Below, in pieces: positions 59,671-64,000 of a DNA stretch of 64,000 nt (within the stretch, counting starts at the first letter, position 1; each line of letters starts with the position of its first letter). This DNA is from Anthoceros angustus (lineage: Eukaryota > Streptophyta > Anthocerotopsida > Anthocerotales > Anthocerotaceae). Under the pieces are notes generated by a model. That model searched no databases. It saw only the letters and a list, made by a program, of their open reading frames with translations, and was not told where the DNA came from. Both the position numbers and the translations under genes were made by a program. The stretch covers positions 1,302,001 to 1,366,000 of the forward strand of contig MU008168.1 of assembly GCA_010909165.1 (NCBI GenBank), in the 5' to 3' direction.

Positions 59671-62027
59671 CGATAATTTTTGAAGGGGGTTAATAATCTC
59701 AAGGGGTTTCCAAATAATCTCGAAGGGGTTTTGATGGGCCCTAAAAGGCTTTTGAAGGCATTGCGGAAAAAGCCCAAAAAAGGTGTCACCAAGAAAGTTA
59801 CTACTTTCCATCCAAAGAATGTTTGTGTCGAATGGTGGTCGCAAACTCGAACCTGGGGAATGATGCAAAGTAGGAGCGGTGAGGAAGGCCGGCAGGACGA
59901 TCAGAACTCGCTTTTGGGATGGAAATGTGGTTTTGTTATGACACCACAAAAGCCACGAGGTATTTCCTAACTAAACAAGAACCGGACTTACAACATTAAC
60001 TCGGGACCGGAAAACGAGATTTCCACTCATCCCCGTAGTTCAATCCATCGTCATCACTTGGTCCAGTTCTCCTGCATTGTCATCACTATCTTCACGACAC
60101 TTTGACTCGCAGTTGTATGAAGCCACGCAACTCGCAGAGCTTATCCCTTATCGCTTTTTGTCCACCGATACTGATGTTTCCGCAATGCTCAACACCCATA
60201 ATCTGGATGACTCATTCACAAATACCTCGTATGTTTTTAGGTAATGGATCTTATTCCCTTTTTCCTCGGCATTGGACCGGATGGGTTACCACCGGGCGGA
60301 CTATGTATTCCCGCATATCTCCTTCATACGCATCTATGTGCTCGGTCCGATACCGTGGATAAGAAAGTGAGGTCGGTGCGCTTCACGTCAATGACCTCCC
60401 AATCCGAATGGCCTAGTATGCGTGTCCGTATTGCACGGCACGCTGTAAACATCCTCTCGATTCGTTATGTCCCCATTCATCCGTGCCATTTCAGCTGTTG
60501 CCTTCCCGCATTTTGATATGCCCCAAATACATATCACGCGTGGAGGTCCCTCAATAATGCCTCATCTAGCAAAGCTTCATCCGCACTTGAAGTGGTCAGT
60601 GTATGATCCACTTCTACACGTGAAAACCACTTCCAAGGACGTGTAGCACTAGCCCAATGTTATTCTCCACAATGATAGCAATCTCCTTCCGTCCACCCAA
60701 AAGGCTTCCCACCACTTATACTCTTCAATACCACTTATGGACGCAAATCTTTTAACCCTTCCCGCAAATGGGCCACACCTTCCATCGGTGATAGGATACC
60801 CTGCCCTTCTTGTCCCCCTAGCTTCACCCAGAGGATGGTGCAAGGAGGGCGCCGACGGCGCCTCCCCAAGATGCGCTCATGGGCGCCGGCCGGCGCCTCC
60901 CCTAGCACACTGCCCATGGCGCCGGCCGGCGCCCCTAGCACACCTGCCCATGGGCGCGGCGCCGCGCCAACACGCCCTGCCACGCCCCCTAGCACACGCC
61001 CATGGCCGGCCGGCGCCTCCCCTAGCACACCGCCCATGGGCGCCGGCCGGCGCCTCCCCTAGCACACCTGCCCATGGCCGCCGGCGCCTCCCGCACCGCA
61101 CGGCGCCCACACGCCGCCCCGGCGCCGGCGCCCACACGCCATGTGCCATGGCGCTGGCCGGCCGGCGCCTCCCCTAACACCTGCCACCATGGCGCCGGCC
61201 GGCGCCCCCTCCTCATAGGCTGTCTTAAAGAAAATATATTTAGCGCCTCAAGAGTTGCAACTTGGGATTGTTGGTCTAGTGTTTGGGAAATAAGTGTAGT
61301 AATGAATAGGTTTGTGTTCAAAACCTCGTGCCTCCTCAACTTCAATTTTGTTGATTTTAAGGATGCTTGCATGGGCGCATGGGCAACTAACTTTGTTCAT
61401 TTAAGGACGCTAGCATTGCCTTAAAGCCCAAGTGGTTGCATTGAGTGCCGAAGGTTGAAGACCACGATGGCGACCTTTTGGATGAGGGTCACCCTAGATG
61501 CCGTGGCGCCGACACCGTGACCGGGCCCAAGAATGGTACTATTGAAGACGAGCAAGCAATGGAGGAGAACGACAACTTCGAGGCGGAGGATATGGACCGC
61601 CCGAATATGGCGGTGGTACTTGACTCCGGCGCAAGGCATGGATGAGTCGCCAGCCGCACTCTTGAATGGCTATTGTCGATGCCGATGACCACTTCCTTTA
61701 GCGCTTGTTTGTTGCAATGTTCTCACGACCATTAAATGAGACTCCGCTAGTATTGTTTTCATTGTGTTCCACCACTTGAAAGTAAAAGTTTTCTTGTAAT
61801 AAACATATGAAAATGGCAGCCCTATGCATTCTACAAAACGCACGCGGCCCACACCCTATTGTGCTCAGCCTCGGTGTAGACTTGAAAGTGCATCTTTTAT
61901 CAAAGATATGACCTCGTAAAGTGTGTGCATTATCAAAGTAGGGCACATATCTTTGTTCTAGGAAGGTGTTCTTAAGTGACAAGGGGTCTTTGTCTCGGCC
62001 GAAGATATCCCCCTTCAAAAATTATCG
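59671..62027. mobile_element. ~2.36 kb DNA transposon in gag (right arm)
   Basis: 19-bp inverted ends: CGATAATTTTTGAAGGGGG at 59671 and its complement ending at 62027. Flanks TAGGAACA and TAGGAATCA look like an 8-9 bp target duplication, and gag homology resumes directly after it. The interior includes the GC-rich minisatellite and no recognised transposase. Confidence 0.8.
60835..61215. repeat. GC-rich minisatellite (right arm)
   Basis: Units around GCCGGCCGGCGCCTCCCCTA and GCACACCGCCCATGGGC, mirror of 16930-17335, with different unit number and order of losses. Confidence 0.9.
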
Positions 62028-62180
62028 GTTTAGGAATCAAGACTATTACGATAAATTTCTTCAACTCACCTTGGACATGCCCGCAGCGAAGAGCGAGAAG
62101 ATCGAGCAGTTCATCGACGGCACGAAGAATGATCTCGGTGGCGTGAATCAAACGGATCAAACACAGGCGATGCAATGAGA
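62028..62180 (+). pseudogene. Gypsy gag, 3' fragment (right arm)
   Basis: Reads YYDKFLQLTLDMPAAKSEK then IEQFIDGTKNDLGGVNQ, the continuation of the gag domain interrupted at 59670. A stop follows at 62176-62178. Confidence 0.82.
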
Positions 62181-62519
62181 ACCGCTATCAACTACGGTAG
62201 CAATAAATACAAGCATCTCAACAGAGGCGTCAAAGCCGAGATGGGGTCGGTGGCGGTGTGAAGAAGCCCGTATTCAAGATTCTCACGAAGAGAAAAAAAT
62301 ACCGAGAAAACTTGTGTTTTCACGCACTTCTGAGACCACGGATCCGGGCTTGCCACATAGGAAGGAGTTCATCGCTGGCTTAAGGAAGCAGGTAAGTCTA
62401 CTCGTACTCTCCGGACAGACTTCCAATGTCAAGTGGTCACTCGGTCACCATAGAAGAGGTATGAGCATAGCTCCGGCGATGTCTCGAAGTTGTGCCATGG
62501 TAACAAGCTGGGTGTAACT

Positions 62520-62800
62520 GGATCATGTGCCAATCAAGTTGTTAGTGAGGTGAATGGAGAAAGCCACTAGTTTGCTAGACTCGGTGCTAGTCACCACTAT
62601 GTCTCATTAAAGTGAAAGCGAGGTTAGTCATCTGGGACAGGACACATCCTTGTATGACCACGGATGGGCGAGACAAGCAAGGTGTACATCTGCGAAGTTG
62701 CTTCCCGGTGGTTACACGGAGGTCCACAGTTCTGATGCCAACCATGCCATGACATGATCATTGGCAAACCTTGGCTAGCCAAACACTCCAATGGATTGGA
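62520..62800 (+). pseudogene. Gypsy aspartic protease (right arm, degenerate)
   Basis: Fragments EKATSLLDSV and later MIIGKPWLAKHS correspond to the protease region at 15650-15370. The catalytic motif is broken by indels. The linker to RT (SALSKATAHQVPVCSA) follows to 63036. Confidence 0.75.
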
Positions 62801-62999
62801 GATAGATCGGTCAAGTAATGTAGTTAATGAACCTCAACCAAGAACAAGACGTGATGAAAGGGACAACACGCCCCCGACAAACACTTGTTTGCCGTGGTCG
62901 GCTCTTAGTAAAGCTACCGCCCACCAAGTTCCTGTATGTAGCGCCTCAAAAGGTTCTCCCTTTAGAAGGAACAATGAGTCACGTACGCCAAGCTGTGGA

Positions 63000-63860
63000 A
63001 GATGAGGCACTTACCGAGATGAAGGACCACAAGTGAGTATGAGGACGTTGCAACACCCACAGGATCGCCACCCCGAGAGCTATCGACCACTGCATCGAAT
63101 TAGTACCGTCATAAGCCGTGAGCATACCACCACCGGCCTCCGTGACCAAAAAAGTGAGGAGACTGCCGTTGACGACTTACAGCAAGGGTTCATCCGGCCT
63201 CCCCTTCGTGCATTGTTGGTGGAAACCAGATGGAGGTCAAGGCCTATGTATCGACTACGTGGGTTTAAACCGAGCCATTAGAAACGTGTACCGTATGCCA
63301 CGACAGACGAAATATTAGACCAAATGGGGCCGAGATTTTACTAAGGTGGATCTCAAGGCCCGGCCCATCGATTCGAATCAGAAGGGATGAATATAAACGC
63401 TGCTCAGACGAGACATGGGCACTTGAGTTCATCGTGATGCCCTTTGGCCTCACAAATGCACCACCCACCTTTCAAGGTCTCGATGCAGAATCTCGCGCCT
63501 CCTCCGCGTACCGAGGTTTTCCTCGATGACATCCTAATATACACGTCTGATCCTGCAAGCCATTATGAGTTGGTTAGGAAGGTGTTTGATCTTCTACGCA
63601 AGAACAAGCTCCTGGCAAAACGCAGCAAATGTGTATTTATGAAGGAGGAATGTGAATACATGGGCCATCCGATCACAGATGGTATCAAGGTGGACACAAA
63701 AATCAAAGCGATATCGGAGTGAAGCCTCAGATATCACACAAGGGTTCCTGGGCATATCCGCTTCTACCGGAGATTTATCGTGATTATACAAGATTGTCGC
63801 CCATTGACGGACGCCTCCGCCTAACTGCCAAAGAAAGAGCTTCTTAGGGACTTGTAGCAA
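63000..63860 (+). pseudogene. Gypsy reverse transcriptase (right arm, degenerate)
   Basis: VMPFGLTNAP-equivalent, FLDDILIYTSDPASHYELV, then FDLLRKNKLLAKRSKC and FMKEECEYMGHPITDGIKV in frame at 63444-63722. This arm retains SDPASHYE and LLAKRSKC where the left arm is corrupted, while sharing other damage upstream (CCCATCGATTCG near 63363). Confidence 0.9.
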
Positions 63861-63899
63861 GACAAGCTTTTCGAGGCCCTCAAGGAGGCTCAGTACAAA

Positions 63900-64000
63900 G
63901 ACTGATTAGCAAAGGCCAATCCAAAGTTATTCACAACACCGATGCTTTGGACTTCGCCATGGGGGCGATTCTCCTGTGAGGGCAAGGTCATTGCCTATGA
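63900..64000 (+). pseudogene. Gypsy RNase H, beginning (cut by window end)
   Basis: NTDALDFAMG, then GKVIAY at the window edge, equal to 14200-14131 on the other arm. Confidence 0.78.

Larger units (their letters stand above)
39330..64000 (+). mobile_element. Ty3/gypsy element, right-arm copy (runs off window)
   Basis: Mirror of 12102-37295 with 5' LTR, nested transposons, gag, protease, RT and the beginning of RNase H in order on +. Integrase and 3' LTR should lie just beyond 64000. All nested insertions are at the same places as in the left arm, so they preceded the inverted duplication. Confidence 0.9.

Noticed and set aside
1-64000. tRNA, rRNA or organelle genes
   Set aside because: None recognised on either strand when reading for conserved tRNA boxes and rRNA core sequences.

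Overview
The window looks like nuclear DNA of a land plant, probably a non-seed plant (moss, lycophyte or fern). I base this on intron-less F-box proteins of a kelch/galactose-oxidase-like type next to heavily nested Ty1/copia and Ty3/gypsy elements, and on a transposase-like family (WSDG ... GHGKGEHD motifs) that I associate with moss and fern repeats. The lineage is inference; no organelle, rRNA or tRNA sequence was seen.

Left part, 1-9.95 kb, genic. An open F-box gene runs leftward off the window start (981 to 1). A short cysteine-rich ORF lies upstream of it, followed by AT-rich DNA with several tandem arrays. Two F-box paralogues then face each other tail to tail (4.4-5.75 kb on +, 8.77-7.16 kb on -) as a ~2.4 kb inverted repeat around a ~1 kb spacer. 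Both are frameshifted as sequenced, and they differ in the number of 13-residue acidic repeats ahead of the F-box. A third truncated copy of the acidic N-terminus lies at 9.63-9.95 kb.

Right part, 10-64 kb, repeats. A Ty1/copia element on the minus strand (3' LTR ending at 10545, RNase H and RT at 10.55-12.10 kb) is split by a Ty3/gypsy element at 12102-37295. The gypsy element has its own LTRs and a perfect 5-bp target duplication (TAATA on +) on both sides. The copia frame resumes at 37301 and runs into the integrase C-terminus. The gypsy element is itself loaded with insertions: a ~2.4 kb DNA transposon inside gag (16126-18492), a ~7 kb CACTA-like element with subterminal repeats just upstream of gag (18851-25883), and a degenerate transposase gene at 32.85-34.85 kb.

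At about 38.26-38.38 kb the sequence folds back. Everything from there to the window end is an inverted, diverged second copy of the copia-plus-gypsy nest. The arms exceed 25 kb, are separated by only ~120 bp of single-copy copia sequence, and continue past position 64000. The right arm also carries a private ~1.2 kb tandem duplication. Arm-to-arm differences are mostly small indels that often fall on CAG/CTG sites, which raises the possibility that part of the divergence, and perhaps some frameshifts, is technical. The window therefore records a layered history: copia, then gypsy, then DNA transposons, then inverted duplication, then local tandem duplication. Alternatively, the fold-back is an assembly or read artefact, which should be tested first.
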